Of a stretch of DNA of 64,000 nt, positions 50,504-59,338 are shown piece after piece. Made by a program: the position numbers and the translations under genes. The stretch is from the NCBI GenBank assembly GCA_037200445.1, contig JBBCGH010000001.1:5081162-5145161 (forward strand), in the 5' to 3' direction. Origin of the DNA: Alphaproteobacteria bacterium (GTDB taxonomy: Bacteria; Pseudomonadota; Alphaproteobacteria; Rhizobiales; Xanthobacteraceae). Numbering within the stretch: position 1 is the stretch's first letter; each line of letters starts with the position of its first letter. The notes under the pieces are model-generated. The model was not told the origin of the DNA and searched no databases. It saw only the letters and a list, made by a program, of their open reading frames with translations.

Positions 50504-51322
50504 ATGCGTACGTTAGCGATTGGCCTTGCGCTTCTACTGTCAGCCGGCGGAATGGGTGTTCGCGCCGCGGACTACTCGGTGGCCGTGCAAAAGGCCGAGA
50601 ACACCCAGCCGGTGTCCTGGGCGCCGACCTTCAGCGCCGTCGGCACCGTGTCCATGACCTGGACCGATAACGCTCTGTTCAGCCGGGATAACCGGCTCAG
50701 CGACTGGTATTTCGAGCCCGACATTTCGCTCCGGATGGACGGGCGGCTGACGCAGGACTTGTCCTATCGCCTCTACGTGCGGACGGAGTTTGATAAATTC
50801 TTTCGTGTCAAGGAGGCGGATGAAGCCTTCGCCCTGTGGGGCGCGCGCCTGACGCAGAACGTCGCCGGCTGGAGCCTGAGTGCGATCTACGAAAACAGGT
50901 ATCAATTCGCCGGCATCTACGAAGAGCGGCTGTTCACGGCCAACGACATCAAGGCAGCAGCCTCCCGCACCTTCACGTTCGGCGGCATCATCATCGCGCC
51001 ACTGGCGCAGGGCCGCTACCGCTTCTCCGACCTGCCCGAAGCCGAATACTGGCGCCTCGATCTGGCGCTTGGGATCGAGGCTCCGCTCAATGAGCGCTGG
51101 TCGATCGTCTCGGAGCCGTTCTTCGAAGCATATTGGTTCACCGGCGGCACCAATGCGGGCCGGGCGGATCAGATCTATTCCGGATCGATCGGCGTGAAAT
51201 ACAACCTCGCCCGCAACGTATCGCTGGTCACAATGGTTGCCTACGAGGAGCGGTTCTCCAATGTGGACGTCAGGCGATACAGGAGCTGGGACATCGGCCC
51301 GAAAATCAACTTCGCCTTTTGA
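50504..51322 (+). CDS. Outer-membrane beta-barrel-type protein
   Basis: 272 aa with GGGGGAG 6-9 bp before the ATG. Signal peptide MRTLAIGLALLLSAGGMGVR followed by AADY. The rest shows alternating aromatic/hydrophobic strands (LSYRLYVRTEFDKFF; WSLSAIYENRYQF; GSIGVKYNLARNVSLVTMVA) and ends KINFAF with a C-terminal Phe, as in outer-membrane barrels. No family name is assigned. It begins 27 bp after arcA and may serve as a porin-like channel for substrates of that system. Confidence 0.78.
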   Translation: MRTLAIGLALLLSAGGMGVRAADYSVAVQKAENTQPVSWAPTFSAVGTVSMTWTDNALFSRDNRLSDWYFEPDISLRMDGRLTQDLSYRLYVRTEFDKFFRVKEADEAFALWGARLTQNVAGWSLSAIYENRYQFAGIYEERLFTANDIKAAASRTFTFGGIIIAPLAQGRYRFSDLPEAEYWRLDLALGIEAPLNERWSIVSEPFFEAYWFTGGTNAGRADQIYSGSIGVKYNLARNVSLVTMVAYEERFSNVDVRRYRSWDIGPKINFAF

Positions 51323-51343
51323 GGGGCGAGAACGGAGGCGATC

Positions 51344-51592
51344 GTGAGGTCGATATTGCTGGCGGCAATTGCCGCAACTCTGTTGCTCGGTGCCGCGCCA
51401 GACGCGATCGCGCAGCGGGACGGTGCTGATCGCGCGGATCGCGGCCAGCGGCTGGATTCCAACGAACTGCGCGACGATATGCTGCAGAATCAACTCAAGC
51501 AGCCGACAAACCCGCAAGGCGGGCAAGCAACCGTCAGTCCGGATACGAGCAAGAAATCAAAATCCAGCAAGCGCAAGAGCCAGCCCAATTGA
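51344..51592 (+). CDS. Small secreted basic protein
   Basis: 82 aa from a GTG with GGAGG 6 bp upstream. Signal peptide RSILLAAIAATLLLGAAP then DAIAQ. The mature part is hydrophilic and disordered, with an Arg/Asp-rich start (RDGADRADRGQRLDSNE) and a Lys/Ser-rich tail (SKKSKSSKRKSQPN). No family recognised. It lies between the barrel gene and hdeD in the same run. Confidence 0.7.
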   Translation: MRSILLAAIAATLLLGAAPDAIAQRDGADRADRGQRLDSNELRDDMLQNQLKQPTNPQGGQATVSPDTSKKSKSSKRKSQPN

Positions 51593-51645
51593 CCGGCTGG
51601 CGCTTCACGAGCTGCGGCCACCGCCTCTGAAAGGATCATTGCAAC

Positions 51646-52182
51646 ATGACCACGACATCGCCTTCATCGCACCCAACCTCAAACATCTGGTGGCTCTTTC
51701 TGCTTCAGGGCATCGCGGGGATTCTGCTGGGGCTCATGCTCCTTACGGCCCCCGGCACAACCCTGGTCGCGCTTGTCACCTTTCTTGGTTTCTACTGGCT
51801 GATCACCGGCGTTTTGTCGCTGGTGCAAATGTTCATCGATCGGTCGATTCCCTGGATATGGTCGCTGCTCAGCGGCATTCTGGGAATTGTCGCGGGCATG
51901 ATCGTTCTGCGGCATCCCCTGCTTGCCGCGGTCACCGTCCCAACCCTCATCGTCATTGTCCTGGGCGTCGAAGCCCTCATCATGGGCTGCGTGAATCTGA
52001 TGGCCGGCTTCAAGGGTGGGGGCGTCGCGTCCTTCCTGTTGGGGATCGTGAACATCCTCATCGGATTGCTGTTGTTGAGTTCGCCTATGACGGCTGCGCT
52101 GGCTGTCCCGTTTGTCTTTGGAGTGATCCTGCTGGTGCAGGGCGTCTCGCTGATCTTCTGGGCGTTTCGCGTTCGGGCCTGA
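51646..52182 (+). CDS. hdeD: HdeD-family acid-resistance membrane protein
   Basis: 178 aa, six membrane helices in three hairpins. The repeat pattern LLQGIAGILLGLMLLTAPGT, LLSGILGIVAGMIVLRHP and LLGIVNILIGLLLLSSPM is the HdeD/DUF308 signature. In E. coli HdeD takes part in acid resistance at high cell density. The position after arginine deiminase and before NhaC supports a pH-stress role. Confidence 0.9.
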   Translation: MTTTSPSSHPTSNIWWLFLLQGIAGILLGLMLLTAPGTTLVALVTFLGFYWLITGVLSLVQMFIDRSIPWIWSLLSGILGIVAGMIVLRHPLLAAVTVPTLIVIVLGVEALIMGCVNLMAGFKGGGVASFLLGIVNILIGLLLLSSPMTAALAVPFVFGVILLVQGVSLIFWAFRVRA

Positions 52183-52220
52183 CGAGCCGCTACAAGACTG
52201 GCAGACGAGCATGATCAGCG

Positions 52221-53690
52221 ATGTCTGACCGTCCTCAACAATTGACGCTGGCGGAGACGATCATCCCGATCGCCAGCCTCATCCTGCTGATCGCGCTGTC
52301 GTACTATCTGTTCGGCGACGCGGGAGCAAAGGGGCCGAACCAGGTCGCGCTCACCGTCGCCACGATGATCGCGGTGGCCTTGGCCTGGCGCAAGGGTCAC
52401 ACGCTCGACGAGCTCCGCGAGGCCGCGATTGCCAGCGTCAACTCGGGCATGGGAGCGATCTTCATTCTCCTCGCCGTCGGCGCGCTGATCGGGACCTGGG
52501 CGCTCTCCGGCACGCTTGTCGCGATGGTCTATTACGGGCTTCAGCTGCTCAGCCCCATTTACTTCTACGCAACGGCGGCAGCGATGTGCGCGGTGATCTC
52601 GGCCGGCATCGGCAGTTCCTGGACCGTCGTCGGTACGATTGGAATCGGCCTGATGGGAATTTCCGCGAGCATGGAGATGAACCCGGCCATCACGGCGGCG
52701 GCCATCATTTCGGGCGCCTACTTCGGCGACACGTCCTCTCCCCTTTCCGACTCGGCCAATCTCGCCGCCGCCGTGGCCGGCAGCGACCTTTACCGGCACG
52801 TGCGGGAGACCGTGGTGACTTCCTCCATTTCTCTTGCGATTGCGCTCGTGGTCTTCTGGCTGCTCGGACGCCCCGGCGCGTTCGATGCAAGCGAGAAAAT
52901 GGCCGCGCTCGACGCCGCCTTTCACATTTCACCAATTCTGTTTCTTCCGCTCGTCGTCGTGGTCGTTCTCGCGCTGTTCAAATTTCCGCCCTTCACGACG
53001 ATCTTCATCGGCGCGCTCCTTGGCGGCGCGATCGCAGCGATCGTCGCTCCGGAACGCCTGGTCGCGTTCGCCGATCCGGGCGGCACGATCCCGAAATGGC
53101 TCGCGGTATGCAAGGGCGTCTGGCTCGCGCTTGCGAGCGGATATGTTTCGTCGACCGGCTATCCTCCGGTCGATCAGCTGGCAACGCGCGGCGGCATGGA
53201 GAGCATGCTGGACACGATCTGGCTGGTGATCACCGCGCTCGCGTTCGGCGGCGTGATCGAAAAGGCCGGCATGCTCGATCGGTTGATCGCACCGATCATC
53301 AATGCGGCGAAGTCCGTTGGCGCCCTGGTCGCTTCTTTGGTCGGCGCCGTGCTGGCAACCAGCATCTTGACCGCCGATCAGTATATGGCCGTCGTCCTTC
53401 CGGGACGCATGTTCAAGAAGGCGTTCGAGCAGCGCGGCCTTGCGCCGGTGACTTTGTCGCGCAGCGTCGGGGCCTCCGCGACGCCGACGTCGGCACTGAT
53501 CCCTTGGAACAGCTGCGGGGCCTATATGAGCGCGACGCTCGGCGTTGCGACGCTGAGCTATGCGCCCTACGCGGTCTTCAACATCGCAAGCCCCTTGCTG
53601 ACGATCGCCTTTGCGTATGCGGGTTTTCGGATGCTGGGCGACCGTCGGCCCCACGACGAGGCGCCGGAACAGGTGAGGACCGGCCAATAG
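52221..53690 (+). CDS. nhaC: Na+/H+ antiporter, NhaC family
   Basis: 489 aa, about 11-12 helices. GIGSSWTVVGTIGIGLMGIS and AAIISGAYFGDTSSPLSDSA, then SSTGYPPVDQL and TADQYMAVVLPGRMF, are NhaC motifs; the FGDTSSPLSD stretch carries polar/acidic residues in the ion path. It exchanges internal Na+ for external H+ (or a related organic acid pair) at the inner membrane. The start has no strong Shine-Dalgarno. It lies 39 bp after hdeD. Confidence 0.92.
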   Translation: MSDRPQQLTLAETIIPIASLILLIALSYYLFGDAGAKGPNQVALTVATMIAVALAWRKGHTLDELREAAIASVNSGMGAIFILLAVGALIGTWALSGTLVAMVYYGLQLLSPIYFYATAAAMCAVISAGIGSSWTVVGTIGIGLMGISASMEMNPAITAAAIISGAYFGDTSSPLSDSANLAAAVAGSDLYRHVRETVVTSSISLAIALVVFWLLGRPGAFDASEKMAALDAAFHISPILFLPLVVVVVLALFKFPPFTTIFIGALLGGAIAAIVAPERLVAFADPGGTIPKWLAVCKGVWLALASGYVSSTGYPPVDQLATRGGMESMLDTIWLVITALAFGGVIEKAGMLDRLIAPIINAAKSVGALVASLVGAVLATSILTADQYMAVVLPGRMFKKAFEQRGLAPVTLSRSVGASATPTSALIPWNSCGAYMSATLGVATLSYAPYAVFNIASPLLTIAFAYAGFRMLGDRRPHDEAPEQVRTGQ

Positions 53691-53753
53691 ACGGACTCAA
53701 TCGCGTTCCGGGAACTATCGCGGTTGCACGTCAGGATTTTGAGGACATCACCG

Positions 53754-54734
53754 ATGACCCAGGTAGTTCGGTGGATGGTCGGCACGGTCGTCGTGATAGC
53801 GTTCGGCGCGATGATCTGGCTCGCCACGCGGCCGCCGCCGCTCACGATCCAGGGCGAAGTTTCAGCGGACCGGGTCGACATCAGCGCGCGGGTCGCTGGA
53901 CGAGTCATCGCGTTGAAGGCGAACGTCGGCGACACGGTGGAAACCGATTCCGTGATGGCCGAACTCGAAAGCCCACAGCTCGTCGCATTGCAGTTTGCCG
54001 CAAGGGCCAGCCTGGCCGTGGCAAAGGCCGACCTCGATCGAATCAACAGCACGCGTCCCGAGACGATAGCGGTACGGCAGGCAGAGTTGGACTCGGCGAA
54101 GGCTGACGAAACGCTGACGCAGGCGACTCACAATCGGCAGGTCGAGTTATCCCGCTCGGGCAACACAACGCAGGCACGCCTCGATGAAGTGACTCGCAAT
54201 CTGGAGATGGCGATCCGCAGGCGGGAGTCTGCCGAGGCGGCGCTCGAACTAGCGTCGACCGGCGCGAGCAAGGAGGAGCGCGCCCTTGCGGCTGCACAGG
54301 TGAAGCAGTCCGAGGCTACCTTGAATCAACGCGATGTCGACGTGGCCGAGCTCATCATTCGAGCTCCGATCTCCGGCCAGGTCACGACTCGGGTCGCCGC
54401 AACCGGCGAGAACTTCGGCGCCGGGGCGCCACTCTTCTCGCTGATCGACATGCGCAATCTCTGGTTCACGTTCAACCTGCGTGAGGATCTGCTGGGTGGG
54501 TTGAAGATCGGCGACCAATTCGAGGTTGCCGTCCCTGCCCTCCAATCCCGGACTATCCGCGTCCGGGTCACGATGATCAACGTGCAAGGGCAATACGCCG
54601 CTTGGCGGGCGACGCGCGCCACGGGCGATTTCGATCTGCGCACCTTTGAGGTACGTGCGTTGCCGATGGAGCCTGCCGACGATCTGCGTCCGGGCATGAC
54701 GGCCGTCGTCGCATGGGCCAGCCGGGGGCACTGA
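53754..54734 (+). CDS. HlyD-family adaptor of an ABC-2 type exporter
   Basis: 326 aa from MTQVVRWMVGTVVVIAFGAM, with GAGG about 10 bp upstream. One N-terminal anchor, then the lipoyl half ISARVAGRVIALKANVGDTV, a long helical hairpin (about 75-195), the second half ELIIRAPISGQVTTRVAATG and a barrel domain. It is like YhiI/YbhG adaptors of ABC-2 exporters. Two ABC-2 permease genes follow, 1 bp and then overlapping, with no ATPase. Confidence 0.88.
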   Translation: MTQVVRWMVGTVVVIAFGAMIWLATRPPPLTIQGEVSADRVDISARVAGRVIALKANVGDTVETDSVMAELESPQLVALQFAARASLAVAKADLDRINSTRPETIAVRQAELDSAKADETLTQATHNRQVELSRSGNTTQARLDEVTRNLEMAIRRRESAEAALELASTGASKEERALAAAQVKQSEATLNQRDVDVAELIIRAPISGQVTTRVAATGENFGAGAPLFSLIDMRNLWFTFNLREDLLGGLKIGDQFEVAVPALQSRTIRVRVTMINVQGQYAAWRATRATGDFDLRTFEVRALPMEPADDLRPGMTAVVAWASRGH

Positions 54735-54735
54735 C

Positions 54736-55959
54736 ATGCTGTCCCGCCGCAACATCCGGCCGGGCTTCTGGCTGATCTTCTGGAGAGAGATCGGCTGGCT
54801 GAGACGACGGCCGTTCCTGTTCGGCCTGACCACGATTGTGCCACTTGCCCAGATGGCGTTCCTCGCCGCCATCTTCAGCGCCGGACTGGCAACGCGGCTG
54901 CCGATCGGCGTTCTCGATCTCGACGGTTCGGATCTGTCGCGCACCATCATTCGCATGGTCGACGCAACCTCGACATCCGCTGTGGCGGTGCGTGTTGGCG
55001 ATCTTGCGGAAGGGCGCAGCTTGGTCCTCTCCGGCAAAATACACGGGCTGTTGATGTTGCCATACGGCCTTCAACGCGATGTGTTCGCGGGTCGCCGTCC
55101 GGAGGTGGTGTTCTTCTACAATACGCAGACCCTGACGACGGGAAACATCGTGCTCAGTGGCGTGAGTGCGGCACTTCCGACGGCGGCTGCGGGAATTCGC
55201 CTGACGCTGCGTACTGCACAAGGCCAGCCGCTCGAATTCGCACAAGCGGACCTGCAGCCGATTCCAGTCCAAAGCAACGCGTTGTTCAATCCAACATTAA
55301 ATTACGTCTACTTTCTGCTGACCGCCCTGATACCGAGCATCTTGCAGATCGTCATGGTGACGACGGTGGCCTATTCGGTCGGCCTTGATGTCGAGACCAG
55401 CTATCGCCTTCGAATCCTGCGGGCGCTGGGCGGCGGCCTATGGCCCGCAATGGCCGGCAAGATCTTGCCCTATACGGTGCTGTTCATGCTGGTGCTCGGC
55501 CTGTCCGACATTTTGTTGTTCGTCATGTTCGGGCTTCCACTGCGTGGACATAGTTGGCTGCTGATCATCGCCGGCCTGTTGTTCGTTCTGTCGTGTCAAC
55601 TCCTTGGGGCATTGCTGGCGCTGGTTCTGAAGCCCACGGTCACGGCCGTCAGCATCGGCACGCTGCTCACGGCGCCTGCATTCGGTTTCATGGGCATTGG
55701 TTTTCCGCGCCTCGGCATGAATGCGTTCTCCTATGGTTGGGGCGCCCTGCTGCCCGGGACCTGGTATTTGACGGCTCGCGTCGACCAGACCGTGCGGGGC
55801 ACGCCGATTGACCTCTCGTGGAATCCGCTGCTGATCCTGCTCGCCTTCACGGTCGGTCTCGCCGGGCTCGTCGCATGGAAACTCGAGAGCCTGCGCGCAG
55901 CCCGCAGCCGCGCCGGCAATTCGGGCACGCCGCAATCGCTCGGCGAGGCGTATTCATGA
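54736..55959 (+). CDS. ABC-2 type permease (first of pair)
   Basis: 407 aa. One N-terminal helix, a large periplasmic domain (about 50-180, with IGVLDLDGSDLSRTIIRMVD), then five helices including FPRLGMNAFSYGWGALLPGT. This is the YhhJ/YbhR/YbhS layout of exporter permeases that work with a HlyD protein. It starts 1 bp after the adaptor gene and its stop overlaps the second permease by 4 bp. An ABC ATPase is expected but not encoded next to it. Confidence 0.88.
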   Translation: MLSRRNIRPGFWLIFWREIGWLRRRPFLFGLTTIVPLAQMAFLAAIFSAGLATRLPIGVLDLDGSDLSRTIIRMVDATSTSAVAVRVGDLAEGRSLVLSGKIHGLLMLPYGLQRDVFAGRRPEVVFFYNTQTLTTGNIVLSGVSAALPTAAAGIRLTLRTAQGQPLEFAQADLQPIPVQSNALFNPTLNYVYFLLTALIPSILQIVMVTTVAYSVGLDVETSYRLRILRALGGGLWPAMAGKILPYTVLFMLVLGLSDILLFVMFGLPLRGHSWLLIIAGLLFVLSCQLLGALLALVLKPTVTAVSIGTLLTAPAFGFMGIGFPRLGMNAFSYGWGALLPGTWYLTARVDQTVRGTPIDLSWNPLLILLAFTVGLAGLVAWKLESLRAARSRAGNSGTPQSLGEAYS

Positions 55960-57134
55960 ATGGGGTTCTCGAGGTATTTCGCAGCGAGCTTCGCCGCATC
56001 TTTCAGGTCAGGCCAGCCTTTTCGGTTCTGGTCCTGGGCGTCGCCTTTTACGCGTTCTTCTATCCGCAACCGTACCTGACCGAAGCGCTGCGTGACGTCC
56101 CGATCGCTGTTGTCGATCGCGATGGCACGCAAAGCAGCCGCGACTTCGCACGGAGGGTCGACGCCACGCCCGACGTCGCCATCACCGAAACGCTGCCCGA
56201 TCTCGCGAGTGCGGAGCGAGCGGTCTACGCGCGCAGGGTCAGCGGAATCCTGGTGATCCCGCAGTATTTCGAACGAGAGCTTCTGCACGGCCGCAGTTCG
56301 CCGGTCGCGCTCTATGCGGACGCAAGCTATTTCCTGATCTACCAGCGCGTGGCCGCCGGTGTCACCGCGGTCGCCCGCACCGTTGGGGCTGAAGTCGAGA
56401 CCGCCCGCCTTATCTCCATCGGCGTCGCTCCGGCGATTGCGGCCGCTGCGTCGGACCCCATGCCGTTGACGGCGGTGCCATTGTTCAATCCTGCTGGCGG
56501 GTATGCGACCTACCTGCTTCCGGCTGCGTTCGTCCTGATCTTGCAGCAAACGCTGCTGATGGGAGTCGGGTTGCTCGGCACCATGCCTGATATCGATCCG
56601 CTAAAGAGGCGCGCGCGGCGCGAAAACCCGCTGGCCGTCATCCTGGGCAAGCTGCTTGCCTATCTCGCGTTGCACGCGGTGATCCTGCCCGCCTATCTCC
56701 TCGTACTGCCCTATCTGTACGGGGTGCCGCGACTTGGTGGCGTGTTGCCGATTCTCATTCTTGCGATTCCCTTCGTGCTGTCCGTCGCAGGCCTGGGCCT
56801 CGTCGTGGCGGGAATCTTCCAAAGGCCACTTCGGGTACAGCTCATCCTGGCCGCGGCCGGTCTTCCTTTATTTATGGTCTCGGGTTTCTCCTGGCCGAGC
56901 GAAGCGATACCGCCTGCCATCAGGCTCTTGTCGTATCTCGTGCCCAGCACATCCGCCATCGAGGGGTTCGTCAAATTATCCCAACTCGGCGCGCCGCTCG
57001 CCGCGGTCAAATCCGAGCTGCTCACGCTCACGACACTGACGATCTTCTACAACTCGGTCGCTCTTTTGCTGGCGACGTACGCAACGAAGCCACTTGCCCT
57101 TGCAGGAGCGAAGAGCGTCTCACCGATACGATAA
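55956..57134 (+). CDS. ABC-2 type permease (second of pair)
   Basis: 392 aa from MNGVLEVFRSELRRIFQVRP. Same design as the preceding gene: N-terminal helix, periplasmic domain with VPIAVVDRDGTQSSRDFARR and SGILVIPQYFERELLHG, then helices with FMVSGFSWPSEAIPPAIRLL. The paralogous pair would form the heterodimeric membrane channel. The operon lacks the nucleotide-binding subunit, so that protein must come from another locus if the exporter works as an ABC system. Confidence 0.88.
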   Translation: MNGVLEVFRSELRRIFQVRPAFSVLVLGVAFYAFFYPQPYLTEALRDVPIAVVDRDGTQSSRDFARRVDATPDVAITETLPDLASAERAVYARRVSGILVIPQYFERELLHGRSSPVALYADASYFLIYQRVAAGVTAVARTVGAEVETARLISIGVAPAIAAAASDPMPLTAVPLFNPAGGYATYLLPAAFVLILQQTLLMGVGLLGTMPDIDPLKRRARRENPLAVILGKLLAYLALHAVILPAYLLVLPYLYGVPRLGGVLPILILAIPFVLSVAGLGLVVAGIFQRPLRVQLILAAAGLPLFMVSGFSWPSEAIPPAIRLLSYLVPSTSAIEGFVKLSQLGAPLAAVKSELLTLTTLTIFYNSVALLLATYATKPLALAGAKSVSPIR

Positions 57135-57189
57135 TGGCCTTGCATCACCCACCCGGAGGAATGCGCCTACTGGGCGCCATGACCCCGGC

Positions 57190-58407
57190 TTACGCGTCGT
57201 AGCCAAACGGGTCGTCGACCGAGTGAGCCGGCTCGGTGAACCAGTGGGCACCCGTCTCGGTGATGAGCATGTGGTCCTCGAGCCGCACGCCGAACTCGCC
57301 ATAGATGCAGATCATCGGCTCGTTCGAGAATGTCATGCCGGGCCTCAGCAGCATGCGGTTGCCCTTCACGAGATAGGGCCATTCATGCACATCGAGCCCG
57401 ATGCCATGGCCCGTCCGGTGCGGCAGGCCCGGCGTCGCGTAGCCGGGGCCGTAGCCCGCTGAAACGATCACGCCGCGCGCGGCCGCGTCGACCTCCTCGC
57501 AGCGGTTGCCGGGCCGGGCCGCCGCAAAGCCTGCGGCCTGCGCCTGCTTCTCCAGATTCCAGATGTCGCGCTGGCGCTGCGACGGCGTGCCGAACACGTA
57601 GGAGCGTGTAATGTCGGACAGATACCCGTCAACCGGCGCGCCTGTGTCGATCAGGATCATGTCGCCGTCTTTGAGCGTCTGCGGATAGGGCACGCCGTGC
57701 GGATAGGCGGTCGCTTCGCCGAACAGCACGCCGTTGAACGGGGGCGGCCCCTCGGAGCCGAGCTTCTTGTGTGCGGCGACGAGAAAGGCCTGCACCTCGG
57801 TAGTCATGATGCCTTCGCGCATGATGCGCGCTGCCGCCTTTTGCGCCGTGATCGTGATGTTCTTTGCCGTCTGCATCAGCGCGATCTCGTGCTCGGACTT
57901 GATCATGCGGCAGCCGGCTGTGACATCCATCGCGTTGATGAATTGATAGCTGTTGCCGGCGCGGCGCAGCCCGTCGAAGGTGAAGAATGGCGTGGCCTCG
58001 TCGACCGCGACCACGCCGTTCGGGTAACCGAGCGAGCGTACCGTCTCGGTGACGACGGCGGTCGGGTCCTCGTCTTCCTCCCACACGGCGATCTTGTCGC
58101 CGAATGACATCATGGTCTTGAGCTTCTCGGCCTCGAAGGCGGGCGAGACATAGACGATGTCGCCTTTCGCCGGCAGCACGGCCGAGTGCATGCGCTCGGT
58201 GCGGCGGAAATTGAGCCCGGTGAAATAGATCATGCTCGAAGAGACATCGAGATAGAGCGCGTCGATGCCCTTCTCGCGCATGATCGCCTGCGCGCGGGCG
58301 ATGCGCTTCAGCCGCTCCTCGACGCCGATCGGCGGGACATCGCCGCGCATCGAGGTCATTGCGGCGAGTTCCTTCTCGGCGGTCGAGCCGCCAACCCCGA
58401 TCGTCAT
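57190..58407 (-). CDS. M24-family peptidase (Xaa-Pro dipeptidase-like)
   Basis: 405 aa with AAGGGAG 7 bp before the ATG. N-terminal creatinase-type domain (about 30-165), then the pita-bread catalytic domain with all five metal ligands: D254, D265, H334, E363, E377 (LIDTGAPVDG, LSDITRSY, HRTGHGIGLDVHE, SNEP, RLEDHM). It cleaves Xaa-Pro or related amide bonds in the cytoplasm. It ends a minus-strand run with a polyamine-type ABC transporter, so the transported substrate may be a peptide-like compound. Confidence 0.92.
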   Translation of the reverse strand: MTIGVGGSTAEKELAAMTSMRGDVPPIGVEERLKRIARAQAIMREKGIDALYLDVSSSMIYFTGLNFRRTERMHSAVLPAKGDIVYVSPAFEAEKLKTMMSFGDKIAVWEEDEDPTAVVTETVRSLGYPNGVVAVDEATPFFTFDGLRRAGNSYQFINAMDVTAGCRMIKSEHEIALMQTAKNITITAQKAAARIMREGIMTTEVQAFLVAAHKKLGSEGPPPFNGVLFGEATAYPHGVPYPQTLKDGDMILIDTGAPVDGYLSDITRSYVFGTPSQRQRDIWNLEKQAQAAGFAAARPGNRCEEVDAAARGVIVSAGYGPGYATPGLPHRTGHGIGLDVHEWPYLVKGNRMLLRPGMTFSNEPMICIYGEFGVRLEDHMLITETGAHWFTEPAHSVDDPFGYDA

Positions 58408-58440
58408 CTCAGTCTCCCTTCCAGTCGTCCATCAATCGCG

Positions 58441-59325
58441 CTAGCGAAAAATACCCGGCGTCTCGGGCTTCAGCGAAAGCTGCATCAAGTCTTCACCGAT
58501 CACGATCACGCCGTCATAGACGCGCGACATCTCGGCGACCACTTTTTCCCGGATGCCGGGCTGGTCGAATTGGTCATAGATGTGCGTGGCGACCAGGCGG
58601 CGCGCTCCTGCGGCCGCGGCGGCCCGCGCGCACTCCAGATGACCGCTCGTCCCCAATTGCGTCGCGCGGTTGTCGACCGTGCCGGTAATGTAGGAGCACA
58701 TGTGGATGAGAAGGTCGCAGCCCTTTGCCAACTGCTCGAGCGCGGGGCTCGGTCCCGTGTCGCCCGAGTACACCAGGGAGCCGGCATCGGTATCCATCCG
58801 ATAGGCCAAGCAAGTGAGATACGGTTGGGCGTGCGGAACCTCGGCGACCCGAATGCGCCAGCGATCCGTCTCGATCACGTCTCCGCTTGCGATTTCGCGA
58901 ACCTCGGGCGCGGGCGGAAGACGCGGCTCCTTGCCGCCCCGCTGCCGATAGACGTGCAAGCTCGAATCCCAGTTGGTGCGCGCCGTCAGGTCTGGGCCGA
59001 AGACGCCTTCGCGCCCGATCAACGCTTCGATCGAGCGCTTGATTGGCTTTGGCCCGAAAATCTTGAGCTCCGGAACCTGAGCGGCGCCGGCGTCCCAGCG
59101 TGTCAGGAGCAGGCGCGGGAAATCCACGAAGTGATCGTAGTGGAGATGCGAGAAGAATGTGTGCGTGACTTCGGTCGCCTTCCGTCCCGCTTCGAGCAGC
59201 CGGTGGTGACTCCCGGGTCCGTGGTCGAAGACGATGACATCGTCCCCGACATCCACGATGTAACCGGAGCCCATGCGCTTCACGGACGGCGCCGGGTTTC
59301 CGGTCCCGAGCAATGTGATCTTCAT
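58441..59325 (-). CDS. Metallo-beta-lactamase-fold hydrolase (RNase Z-like)
   Basis: 294 aa. The metal site is H60-L-H62-Y-D64-H65 (SHLHYDHF), with later ligands in IHMCSY, SGDTGPS and ATHIYDQ. It starts with MKITLLGTGNPAPSVKRMGS, as in RNase Z/ElaC and aryl-sulfatase-like enzymes. Substrate is probably a small ester or phosphodiester. It is between the ABC permease gene (13 bp) and the M24 peptidase gene (33 bp) in the same run. Confidence 0.87.
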   Translation of the reverse strand: MKITLLGTGNPAPSVKRMGSGYIVDVGDDVIVFDHGPGSHHRLLEAGRKATEVTHTFFSHLHYDHFVDFPRLLLTRWDAGAAQVPELKIFGPKPIKRSIEALIGREGVFGPDLTARTNWDSSLHVYRQRGGKEPRLPPAPEVREIASGDVIETDRWRIRVAEVPHAQPYLTCLAYRMDTDAGSLVYSGDTGPSPALEQLAKGCDLLIHMCSYITGTVDNRATQLGTSGHLECARAAAAAGARRLVATHIYDQFDQPGIREKVVAEMSRVYDGVIVIGEDLMQLSLKPETPGIFR

Positions 59326-59338
59326 CGTCCCTCTCGTG

